A program made the translations under genes and the position numbers. Of a stretch of DNA of 6,219 nt, positions 1 to 5,463 are shown piece after piece. Every line of letters starts with the position of its first letter. Positions within the stretch are counted from its first letter, which is position 1. Location of the stretch: contig JBEBBW010000056.1 of assembly GCA_041158165.1 (NCBI GenBank), positions 1 through 6,219 on the forward strand, read 5' to 3'. Under the pieces are notes generated by a model. It saw nothing but the letters and a program-made list of their open reading frames with translations, did not search any database and had not been told where the DNA came from. This DNA comes from TMED14 sp041158165 (GTDB lineage Bacteria > Bacteroidota > Bacteroidia > Flavobacteriales > Schleiferiaceae).

Positions 1-75
1 TTGCCGGCCTTTATTTTGATTCCGTACTTGACCTTTATCCTTCTCTACGAAGGCGTTAAAGTATACGGCTACTAA
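1..75 (+). CDS. C-terminal end of a membrane protein, probably cytochrome c oxidase subunit IV (caa3 type), partial
   Basis: An open frame enters from the left edge and ends at TAA 73-75, giving 24 visible residues that finish EGVKVYGY. Most of the visible part is hydrophobic (about residues 1-16, LPAFILIPYLTFILLY) and reads as the end of a transmembrane helix followed by a short polar tail. The fragment is too short to identify on its own. The assignment rests on context: in Bacteroidota a small cytochrome c oxidase subunit IV gene of the caa3 operon commonly sits directly before SCO and DUF420 genes, and both follow here. The next gene starts only 2 bp after the stop, so the two are very likely co-transcribed. 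Another small membrane protein of the oxidase operon is possible. The coding frame is well supported; the family name is inference. Confidence 0.6.
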   Translation: MPAFILIPYLTFILLYEGVKVYGY

Positions 76-77
76 GC

Positions 78-764
78 ATGGCAAGCCCGGTCGCCAAAAA
101 GCTCATCTTGGCGGCATTGCTGCTGCTTCCGGTATCTATGTACCTCGGCTCCCTGGTCATCAGCGGAGCCGTTAATTTTCGCACCCTCGAGGTTCTAGGG
201 CCCGGTCCGAGTGCGCCCGGTCACGAGCTGAGCGGTTTTCACTTGACCCAGTCCACCGGCTCGCCCTGGACTGCAGACAGCATGAAGGGCAAAATCGCCG
301 TGGTAAGCTTCTTTTTTTCGAGCTGTCCGACCGTGTGCCCTGCCATGAACTTTCACCTCAAGCAGGCCCACGACCGAATGTTTGCGTTCAAAGACGTCAT
401 CTTCGTCAGCTACAGCATCGATCCCGAAACCGACACTCCTGAAGTGCTCGAGGAATACAAAAAGCGCTTCGATGTGGGCGGAAGTGCTAAGTGGAAGTTC
501 ATTACCGGGGACCGCGAGACCATCTACCGCCTTGCGCAGGCTTACTACTTGACCGCTGCCAAAGATTCAGCAGCCGAAGGCGGATTCACGCATTCGCAGT
601 CCGCCGTGATTGTCGATTGGGACGGTCAACTGCGAAGTCGTTTGGATGACCAAAACCAACTGGTTGGATCATACGATGTGGCGCAGCCGGTCCAGGTAGA
701 TGAACTCGTGGAAGACTTGCGTGTTCTTGTGAAAGAATACCGTCAAAAGAAAATGGGAAAATGA
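78..764 (+). CDS. SCO1/SenC family copper chaperone / thiol-disulfide reductase for cytochrome oxidase assembly
   Basis: 228 aa, with an N-terminal hydrophobic anchor at about residues 9-29 and then a thioredoxin-fold SCO domain facing the periplasm. The copper-site motif is intact: C83 and C87 lie in SSCPTVCP, after the strand VVSFFFSS, and the distal histidine H172 lies in FTHSQSAVIVD. The SCO-type segment VSYSIDPETDTPE is at 110-121. Family knowledge: SCO proteins bind Cu through CxxxC plus His and help mature the CuA centre of cytochrome c oxidase subunit II, as metallochaperone or thiol reductase. The ATG at 78 gives an anchor of normal length and lies 2 bp after the upstream stop. No Shine-Dalgarno sequence is visible. 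The stop overlaps the DUF420 start (ATGA, 4 bp). Length and residues are normal, with no sign of damage. Confidence 0.95.
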   Translation: MASPVAKKLILAALLLLPVSMYLGSLVISGAVNFRTLEVLGPGPSAPGHELSGFHLTQSTGSPWTADSMKGKIAVVSFFFSSCPTVCPAMNFHLKQAHDRMFAFKDVIFVSYSIDPETDTPEVLEEYKKRFDVGGSAKWKFITGDRETIYRLAQAYYLTAAKDSAAEGGFTHSQSAVIVDWDGQLRSRLDDQNQLVGSYDVAQPVQVDELVEDLRVLVKEYRQKKMGK

Positions 765-1312
765 ATCAAGCCAACCACCCTAGAGACCGCGTTTTTGTTC
801 CACTAATTGTGGGCTTGTCCGTGGTGGTTCCCATCGCAGTAGCCTTGCTGTTCCTGCTTCCTGAAGATTGGAAGATTCAATGGGGCAATGCCAACGTGCG
901 CAGCCTTCCGTTTTTCCATGCCGTGCTCAATGGCGCTACGGCGGTCCTGCTGCTCGTGGGATTCGGCATGATTAAAACCAAGAATGTGGCCGCCCACCGC
1001 CTGGCCAACCTTTCGGCGTTTACCCTTTCTGCGGTGTTTTTGGTGAGCTATGTGGTGAGCCACTTATCGAATCCCGACGCCAAGTTTGGCGGCGAAGGCT
1101 GGGTCCGTCCGCTCTACTTCTTCATCTTAATTAGCCACATCGTGTTGAGTGTGCCCGTGCTGCCCATGGCCATGTTCAGCATCTACCGCGCACTGAACAA
1201 CCAAATTTCTGCCCATAAAAAATGGGTTAAATGGACGTTCCCTGTTTGGCTGTACGTGGCCGTTACAGGGGTTTTGGTTTACGTATTTATGGCCCCATAC
1301 TACCCTAAATAA
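761..1312 (+). CDS. DUF420 (CtaM/YozB-like) membrane protein, oxidase assembly
   Basis: 183 aa with about five membrane helices (roughly 13-33, 52-71, 83-101, 117-138 and 158-177). It matches the DUF420 pattern: FFHAVLNGATAVLLLVGF at 51-68, AHR at 78-80, the FLVSYVVSH stretch ending at H101, RPLYFFILISHIVLSVP at 116-132, and HKKWVKWTFPVWLYVAVTG at 152-170. Histidines at 79, 101, 126 and 152 fall in these blocks and could be metal or heme ligands (inference). Family knowledge: the Gram-positive homologue CtaM/YozB is needed for active heme-A (aa3/caa3) oxidase. The start overlaps the SCO stop by 4 bp and the stop overlaps the next start by 1 bp (TAATG), so translation is probably coupled. The family call is firm; the exact role in Bacteroidota is inferred from context. 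CtaM is the closest named protein, but the symbol is left blank because orthology is not shown. Confidence 0.9.
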   Translation: MNQANHPRDRVFVPLIVGLSVVVPIAVALLFLLPEDWKIQWGNANVRSLPFFHAVLNGATAVLLLVGFGMIKTKNVAAHRLANLSAFTLSAVFLVSYVVSHLSNPDAKFGGEGWVRPLYFFILISHIVLSVPVLPMAMFSIYRALNNQISAHKKWVKWTFPVWLYVAVTGVLVYVFMAPYYPK

Positions 1313-1536
1313 TGCGTGGAGTCCTAGTCGCACTTTCGTTCATCGCAAGCCTTCCGGGCTGGGCACAGTGTGCCATGTGCAAGGCTACCGCCGAGTCGGG
1401 TCAAGCGGCCGGCTCCGCAGAAGCGGCCGGACTAAATTCCGGAATTCTCTACTTAATGGCGTTTCCATACGTACTCATGGCAGCTGTAGCGATAGCGTGG
1501 TACCGCAGCCAAAAGAAAAAGTCCGCCGACCTTTAA
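1312..1536 (+). CDS. Small exported CAMC-motif protein with a C-terminal membrane helix
   Basis: 74 aa. Residues 1-18 form a signal peptide (hydrophobic LVALSFIASL, then PGWA), with likely cleavage before Q19, a site typical of Bacteroidota. The mature protein would begin QCAMCK, placing C20 and C23 (with M22) at its extreme N-terminus. An Ala/Gly/Glu-rich linker follows (24-40), then a hydrophobic helix at about 44-64 (GILYLMAFPYVLMAAVAIAWY) and a basic tail (RSQKKK). It would therefore be a bitopic protein with its CxxC outside the cytoplasmic membrane. From memory, similar small unnamed proteins follow DUF420 genes in other Bacteroidota. A lipoprotein is less likely because Gln sits at -1 of C20. 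Sulfur and methionine ligands next to SCO and DUF420 suggest copper handling or thiol redox work in oxidase assembly. That role is inference; the gene itself is well supported by the 1-bp TAATG overlap upstream. Confidence 0.8.
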   Translation: MRGVLVALSFIASLPGWAQCAMCKATAESGQAAGSAEAAGLNSGILYLMAFPYVLMAAVAIAWYRSQKKKSADL

Positions 1537-1542
1537 GGTTAT

Positions 1543-1560
1543 TTTGCACGGTATTTGCAC
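1543..1560 (+). repeat. Two direct copies of TTTGCAC, 11 bp apart, before the TolC gene
   Basis: The 34-bp gap 1537-1570 is the only sizeable gap between + strand genes. It holds TTTGCAC at 1543-1549 and again at 1554-1560. The start-to-start distance of 11 bp is about one helical turn, which would suit a dimeric or tandem DNA-binding protein. The repeats end 10 bp before the ATG at 1571, so they would lie in a leader or overlap a promoter. I do not see a good match to the Bacteroidota TTTG / TAnnTTTG promoter pair at proper spacing. The repeat is real; any operator role is inference, and chance is quite possible at this length. Confidence 0.35.
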
Positions 1561-1570
1561 ATTTACGGGG

Positions 1571-3010
1571 ATGCAGCCTAACTACCTACTTCGCTTTGTG
1601 CTGGCCCTGTCGCTTTTCAGTGCCCACCACGTCGCTAGTGCCCAAGTGGTTTCACTGACCCTACAGGAATGCGTCGACAAAGCACTCGAGTTTCAATTCA
1701 GCATTCGTCAGGCGAACAACAGCGTGCGCGCCGCGAAATCCGACCGATTGGCGTCTGCCGGCGGACTGATGCCCAGCGTCAACGCGGGGGCGGGCAACTT
1801 TTTCAATAGCGGTCTCAGTATTGACCCGGTAACGAACGAGGTGAACCGCAGCAGTTTGTCGACGGCGAGCGGATCCTTGTCTGCGCAATGGACCCTGTTT
1901 GACGGATTCCAAACCTGGAATGCCTATCGCCAAGCCCAAGTTCAGGTTGCGGTAGCCGAAGCCCAGCGCGACGAGGCCCGCAACAGTGTGGCACTCAATA
2001 CCGCTTCGCAGTTCCTTGCAGTTCTCTTGGCCGACGAGGCCCTTCGCATCGCCGAAGAGCAAGAAGCCGCAACGGCCAAACAAAAGGACCGGAGCAAGAA
2101 GCTTCTCGACGCCGGTTCCATCGGGGCGAACCAGTACCTGTCGGTCGAAGCGCAGTGGATGGCCGATGTGCAGCGTCGCGTTGCGGCTCGCAACCAGGCT
2201 TCACTCGCCCAGCTCGCGCTCAAGCAGTTGATGGGGCTCGCTGCCTCGGTGGAGCTGCAGCTGGTGCGACCCAGCAACCTACCAAAGGGGCCTTCGCCCG
2301 TCCTCGCCCTAGCGCCAGAGGTCATTTTTGCAGCGTCGGTCGAAAAGCAGCCAAGCGTTCGCGCGGCCACGCACCAACTCATGGCTAGCCATTATGCCGT
2401 GAAGCAGGCCCAAGGAGCCCGTGTTCCCACGCTTTCTGTATCGGGTCAGCTTTCCACGAGCTATTCGGACCGCGCGAAAAAAGTCGACGGATTCACCACG
2501 GACATTTTGCCATTTGGCTACTGGATGAACGGCACAGATCCAGTAACGGTGTATACCGTGATTCAAACCCCGAAGTTCGCGGACATCAGCTTTCGCGACC
2601 AGATTGGCGACAACGTGCGTCAATTCGTCGGACTCAACCTTTCGGTTCCGTTGTTTAACGGGTTCCGCATTGAAAACGCGGTGCGCCGCGCCAAAATTGC
2701 GCAGTTGAATGCGGAACTGCAGTCGGAGCAGCAGCGCATGACGTACCGCCAAAACGTGGAGCGCGTCCATGCCGACGCCGTAGCGGCTTGGACGCAGTAC
2801 GATGCGTCCGTTGCAGCAGAGCAGTCCGCGGAGCGGGCCCTCCAAGACGCGACCCTGCGCTACGAGGCGGGAAGCATCAGCGTGTACGAGTTTATTTCGA
2901 TCAAGAATACGTTTATTGCCGCGGCGTCAAATCGAGTGCGCGCGCTGTACGACAGCCAGTTTAAAAATTACGTCGTCGAGTTTTACCTGAACAACCCCCT
3001 AGAGTTATGA
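1571..3010 (+). CDS. TolC-family outer membrane efflux protein
   Basis: 479 aa from the ATG at 1571. This start gives a clean signal peptide with cleavage at VASA|Q after residue 24. A TTG at 1544 in the same frame would add nine polar residues ahead of it and is less likely. The two-fold OEP repeat is visible. Repeat 1 begins SLTLQECVDKALE (28-40), has the strand WTLFDGF (107-113) and the helical turn LLDAGSIGANQYLSVEAQ (178-195). Repeat 2 has LSVPLFNGFR (357-366) and RYEAGSISVYEFISIKNT (430-447). Long Ala/Gln-rich helices between them (about 115-225 and 366-470) form the periplasmic tunnel. Residues 297-350, rich in aromatic and polar residues, probably include the second outer-membrane hairpin and its loop. 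It is the outer-membrane exit duct of a tripartite exporter. The stop overlaps the adaptor start by 4 bp, matching a functional pair. The substrate cannot be read from sequence. Confidence 0.93.
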   Translation: MQPNYLLRFVLALSLFSAHHVASAQVVSLTLQECVDKALEFQFSIRQANNSVRAAKSDRLASAGGLMPSVNAGAGNFFNSGLSIDPVTNEVNRSSLSTASGSLSAQWTLFDGFQTWNAYRQAQVQVAVAEAQRDEARNSVALNTASQFLAVLLADEALRIAEEQEAATAKQKDRSKKLLDAGSIGANQYLSVEAQWMADVQRRVAARNQASLAQLALKQLMGLAASVELQLVRPSNLPKGPSPVLALAPEVIFAASVEKQPSVRAATHQLMASHYAVKQAQGARVPTLSVSGQLSTSYSDRAKKVDGFTTDILPFGYWMNGTDPVTVYTVIQTPKFADISFRDQIGDNVRQFVGLNLSVPLFNGFRIENAVRRAKIAQLNAELQSEQQRMTYRQNVERVHADAVAAWTQYDASVAAEQSAERALQDATLRYEAGSISVYEFISIKNTFIAAASNRVRALYDSQFKNYVVEFYLNNPLEL

Positions 3011-4230
3011 AAAAGAAGCACATTTGGTGGATCGGCGGCGCCGTAGCCGCGCTACTCGTTGTGGGCGTAGTAGGCAAAAAGCAGGGTTGGTGGGGGCAAA
3101 CCGACGAGGAAGTGCAGGTGGAGCTCGCGAAGGTCGAGCGCCGCACCATCGTAGAGACGGTGAGCGCTTCGGGCCGAATCCAGCCCGCGGTGGAGGTCAA
3201 GATTTCGCCCGAAGTAAGTGGGGAGATTATCGAATTGCGGGTGGTTGAAGGACAGTACGTGCGCCGCGGTGACCTTCTCGCGCGCATCAATCCAGACCTC
3301 TACCAGTCTGCGGTCGGTCGCGCTGAAGCCTTGGTAAATCAATCCAAATCAGGCTTGCTTCAGGCTCGTGCGCAGTACGTGGAGGTCAAGGCGGCGTTCA
3401 ACCGCAGCAAAGGTCTGTTTGACCAAAACGTACTTTCAAAGGCGGAATGGGAAGCCGCGCAGCGCGCCCATGAGGTGGCAGAACTGGCCGTGAAGTCGGC
3501 AGAATTTCAGGTTAAGTCCGCAGAAAATTCACTCAAAGAATCGCGCGATAACCTGAAGCGAACCACACTTTTTGCGCCCATGGACGGTACCGTAACCGGA
3601 CTCAATATTGAGTTGGGCGAACGCGTGGTGGGCACCGCCCAGATGGCCGGAACCGAATTGATGCGCGTTTCTGATCTTACCCGCATGGAGGTGGTCGTCG
3701 ACGTGAATGAAAACGACATCGTGCGCATTCATGTTGGCGACTCCGCCGACGTCAAAGTCGATGCCTTTTTGGGCCACAGCTTCAAGGCGGTGGTAACCGA
3801 GGTGCGCAACGCGGCTAACGTCAATGCGGCTGCGGGTGTCAACCAGGTGACCAACTTTAAGGTAACCCTGTCGGTAGTGCCCGAGAGCTATGCGTCGCTG
3901 ACCGCGGAGTACGGTGCGCAACCGCTTCGAAGCGGCATGACGGCTACCGTAGAGGTGCGCACGAAACGCGCAGAAAAGGTGCTTGCTGTTCCCGTAGAGG
4001 CGGTCGCCTTGCGCGGAGACAGCACGAGCAGCGAGTTGAGCGAGGTGGTTTTTGTGCTTGACGGAAGCACGGTTCGCCAAGCTAAAGTCAAAACGGGCAT
4101 TCAAGACGAGCAAGTCATTCAGGTGCTTTCAGGCCTCAAAGAAGGCGTGGAGGTTGTTCGCGGTCCGTTTGACGCGGTGTCGCGCATCCTTGAGGACGGC
4201 AAGACCGTTGCGCGCGCTAAAGAGGAGTAA
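3007..4230 (+). CDS. Periplasmic adaptor (membrane fusion) protein, HlyD/MacA type
   Basis: 407 aa. An N-terminal membrane anchor (about 6-23) follows the basic start MKKKH. Domains in order: first lipoyl half-motif 62-95 (VKISPEVSGEIIELRVVEGQ, then RRGDLLARI); alpha-helical coiled-coil hairpin about 96-185, rich in Ala, Lys, Glu and Gln; second lipoyl half 186-223 (TLFAPMDGTVTGLNIELGERV); beta-barrel about 226-320, including MEVVVDVNENDIVRIHVGD and RSGMTATVEV; membrane-proximal domain about 322-400. The long hairpin and overall order resemble MacA, which bridges an ABC pump and TolC, but RND adaptors share the layout. It would link the TolC protein encoded just upstream to an inner-membrane pump. 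No pump gene follows; tsaB starts in a 1-bp overlap (TAATG). Family is certain; pump type and cargo are unknown. Confidence 0.92.
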   Translation: MKKKHIWWIGGAVAALLVVGVVGKKQGWWGQTDEEVQVELAKVERRTIVETVSASGRIQPAVEVKISPEVSGEIIELRVVEGQYVRRGDLLARINPDLYQSAVGRAEALVNQSKSGLLQARAQYVEVKAAFNRSKGLFDQNVLSKAEWEAAQRAHEVAELAVKSAEFQVKSAENSLKESRDNLKRTTLFAPMDGTVTGLNIELGERVVGTAQMAGTELMRVSDLTRMEVVVDVNENDIVRIHVGDSADVKVDAFLGHSFKAVVTEVRNAANVNAAAGVNQVTNFKVTLSVVPESYASLTAEYGAQPLRSGMTATVEVRTKRAEKVLAVPVEAVALRGDSTSSELSEVVFVLDGSTVRQAKVKTGIQDEQVIQVLSGLKEGVEVVRGPFDAVSRILEDGKTVARAKEE

Positions 4231-4889
4231 TGCAGCGCATTCTGCTCTTGGAGACGTCGTCGCGCTGCTGCAGTGTGGCGCTGGCAATCGACGGAACGGT
4301 GGCGATCGAACGCTCGGTGACGGACCCCGCGGGCTACCGCCATGCGGAGTTGCTGCATCCGATGATTGACGAGGTGCTTGGGTCCTCGGGCGTTGCCGTT
4401 CGGGAGCTGAGCGCAATCGGCGCAGCGCATGGTCCGGGGTCCTACACGGGATTGCGGATTGGCTTGGCGGCGGCCAAGGGCTTGGCGCTGCCGTGGAATC
4501 TTCCGGTGTTCGGGGTCAGTTCACTTGAGCTGCTCGCTGAGGCGGTTCGTGAGGCCGTGCCGGCGGACGGGCTCGGGGTTTGGGCGGCCATGGATGCCCG
4601 CCGCATGGAGGTTTATGAAGCTTTTTTTGGTTCAGGTCTGGAGCGTGAATCCGAGGATTCGCCCGCCATCGCGGGCGAACAATGGTCTACCCGTCCCGCC
4701 GCCTGGGGCGGCGGCGACGGGGTCCAAAAAGTGCGTGCCTACTGGCCAGCGCTTCGCGACAGCGGAGTGCGCTACGCCTCAGCACGGCACGCGCTGAACC
4801 CAGTGCTGCGCCAAATATCGGCGGGTGCTGCCGAAGACCTGGCGACCTGGGAGCCCCGCTACCTCAAGGTCTTTGGGCAAGTGCTTTGA
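4230..4889 (+). CDS. tsaB: tRNA threonylcarbamoyladenosine (t6A) biosynthesis protein TsaB
   Basis: 219 aa, close to the E. coli length (231). ASKHA-fold motifs: ILLLETSSRCCSVAL at 4-18, HAELLHPMIDEVL at 38-50, the hallmark GPGSYTGLRIG at 68-78 followed by AAKGLALP, MDARRMEVYE at 121-130, and the C-terminal EPRYLK at 208-213. TsaB is the non-catalytic partner of TsaD and, with TsaE, transfers threonylcarbamoyl to A37 of ANN-decoding tRNAs in the cytoplasm. AGAGGAG at 4221-4227 looks like a Shine-Dalgarno but ends only 2 bp before the ATG and also encodes the adaptor's terminal Lys-Glu-Glu, so the 1-bp TAATG overlap probably matters more. Two GC-rich hairpins lie in the less conserved 143-164 region. 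The last eight codons overlap the 3' end of tag on the other strand. Confidence 0.95.
   Translation: MQRILLLETSSRCCSVALAIDGTVAIERSVTDPAGYRHAELLHPMIDEVLGSSGVAVRELSAIGAAHGPGSYTGLRIGLAAAKGLALPWNLPVFGVSSLELLAEAVREAVPADGLGVWAAMDARRMEVYEAFFGSGLERESEDSPAIAGEQWSTRPAAWGGGDGVQKVRAYWPALRDSGVRYASARHALNPVLRQISAGAAEDLATWEPRYLKVFGQVL
4658..4679 (+). repeat. Perfect inverted repeat (9-bp stem, CATC loop) inside tsaB
   Basis: TTCGCCCGC at 4658-4666 is the exact reverse complement of GCGGGCGAA at 4671-4679, with CATC between. It falls in tsaB codons for about residues 143-150 (SPAIAGE region), which are not part of a conserved motif. No T-run follows on either strand, so it is not a standard intrinsic terminator. 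It could form a stable RNA hairpin in the tsaB message. Confidence 0.5.
4690..4721 (+). repeat. Second GC-rich hairpin in tsaB (8 bp plus 6 bp around one bulge)
   Basis: CCGCCGCC (4696-4703) pairs with GGCGGCGG (4707-4714) around a TGG loop. After a bulged C at 4715 the stem continues with CCCGTC (4690-4695) against GACGGG (4716-4721). It starts 10 bp after the first hairpin and covers codons for about residues 154-164 (RPAAWGGGDG). A short A-run follows on the + strand, not a T-run, and no matching tract serves the - strand, so a classical terminator is not supported. Confidence 0.45.
4864..4889. other. Tail-to-tail coding overlap of tsaB and tag (26 bp)
   Basis: The tsaB stop TGA is at 4887-4889 on +; the tag stop TGA is at 4866-4864 on -. 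The 26 bp between them encode the last eight tsaB residues (L212-L219, including conserved K213) and the last tag residues in antisense. No intergenic space is left for a bidirectional terminator, so each transcript must run into the other gene. Confidence 0.9.
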
Positions 4890-5463
4890 TTTCGGCATAA
4901 CGCGGGCACGACGTCCAGTGGTCGTTGATCATTCCGGTGGCCTGCATGTGGGCATAGATCGTGGTAGAACCCACAAATTTGAACCCAAAGCTTTTGAGCA
5001 TTTTGGCTAGCTCGTCCGACTCAGGCGTGGTCGCGGGCCAGCTTCCGAGGCGCTGACCGTCAAGAGGTTGTCCGCCCACAAAGGACCAAAGAACGTCGCT
5101 GAATCCCTCGCCGTGGCGCTCCGAAAAGTCCACCACGCAGCGCGCGTTGTGCACGGCGGCGTCGTACTTAAGGCGGTTGCGAATCACGCCGGGGTTGGCG
5201 AGAAAGGCCTCGCGGTCGGCTTGGTTCGCATCGGCTAAGGCGTTGGCGTCGAACCCGTGAAGGCTGGCGCGGAGCGCTTCGCGCTTGTGCAAGACCGTCC
5301 GCCACGAAAGCCCAGCTTGGAACGTTTCGAGCACCAGGTGTTCGAACATGCCGGCGTCACTGCGCACAGGTACGCCCCATTCGGTGTCGTGGTAGGCCTC
5401 CATTAGGGCGTCGCCAGCGCACCAGGGGCATTTTTCGGGATCAAGAGAAGGGGTTAGGGCCAT
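4864..5463 (-). CDS. tag: DNA-3-methyladenine glycosylase I
   Basis: 199 aa (E. coli Tag: 187). Tag excises 3-methyladenine from alkylated DNA and starts base-excision repair. Zinc-site residues match E. coli in identity and spacing: C12 and H25 (C4 and H17 there, both 13 apart), H182 and C186 (H175 and C179, both 4 apart). Base-pocket residues also match: Y24 (Y16), E46 (E38) and W54 in QAGLSW (W46). Other conserved blocks are YHDTEWGVPV (24-33), NPGVIRNRLK (90-99), LWSFVGG (125-131) and FGFKFVGSTTIYAHMQATGMINDH (159-182). The start at 5463 is the only in-frame ATG shortly before KCPWC; an upstream ATG in the same open frame (near 5607) would add 48 non-homologous residues lying inside the neighbour gene. 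It overlaps the upstream DUF255 gene by 23 bp and tsaB, tail to tail, by 26 bp. No Shine-Dalgarno is visible. Confidence 0.94.
   Translation of the reverse strand: MALTPSLDPEKCPWCAGDALMEAYHDTEWGVPVRSDAGMFEHLVLETFQAGLSWRTVLHKREALRASLHGFDANALADANQADREAFLANPGVIRNRLKYDAAVHNARCVVDFSERHGEGFSDVLWSFVGGQPLDGQRLGSWPATTPESDELAKMLKSFGFKFVGSTTIYAHMQATGMINDHWTSCPRYAEIKALAQRP

Noticed and set aside
310..320. T7 homopolymer in the SCO gene (and another near 4622-4628 in tsaB) as possible frameshift sites
   Set aside because: Both encode Phe codons within intact conserved frames (FFFSSC and EAFFGSG), and the protein reads through correctly; no alternative-frame product is plausible.
1544..1570. TTG at 1544 as an upstream start for the TolC protein
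   Set aside because: It would add nine residues before a well-formed signal peptide and would put the TTTGCAC repeats inside the gene; ATG 1571 is the better start.
2309..2845. 178-codon open frame antisense to the TolC gene (also 1942-2382 and 1661-2083)
   Set aside because: Shadow frames of a clear TolC gene; composition is Arg/Ala/Ser-rich with no recognisable domain or signal.
3529..4113. 194-codon open frame antisense to the adaptor gene
   Set aside because: It lies wholly inside a strongly supported HlyD/MacA gene, has no family-like motifs, and is what GC-rich codon use gives on the opposite strand.
4690..4730. Rho-independent terminator in tsaB
   Set aside because: The hairpin is followed by CCAAAAAG on the + strand and has no U-tract on either strand, so it is not a canonical terminator.
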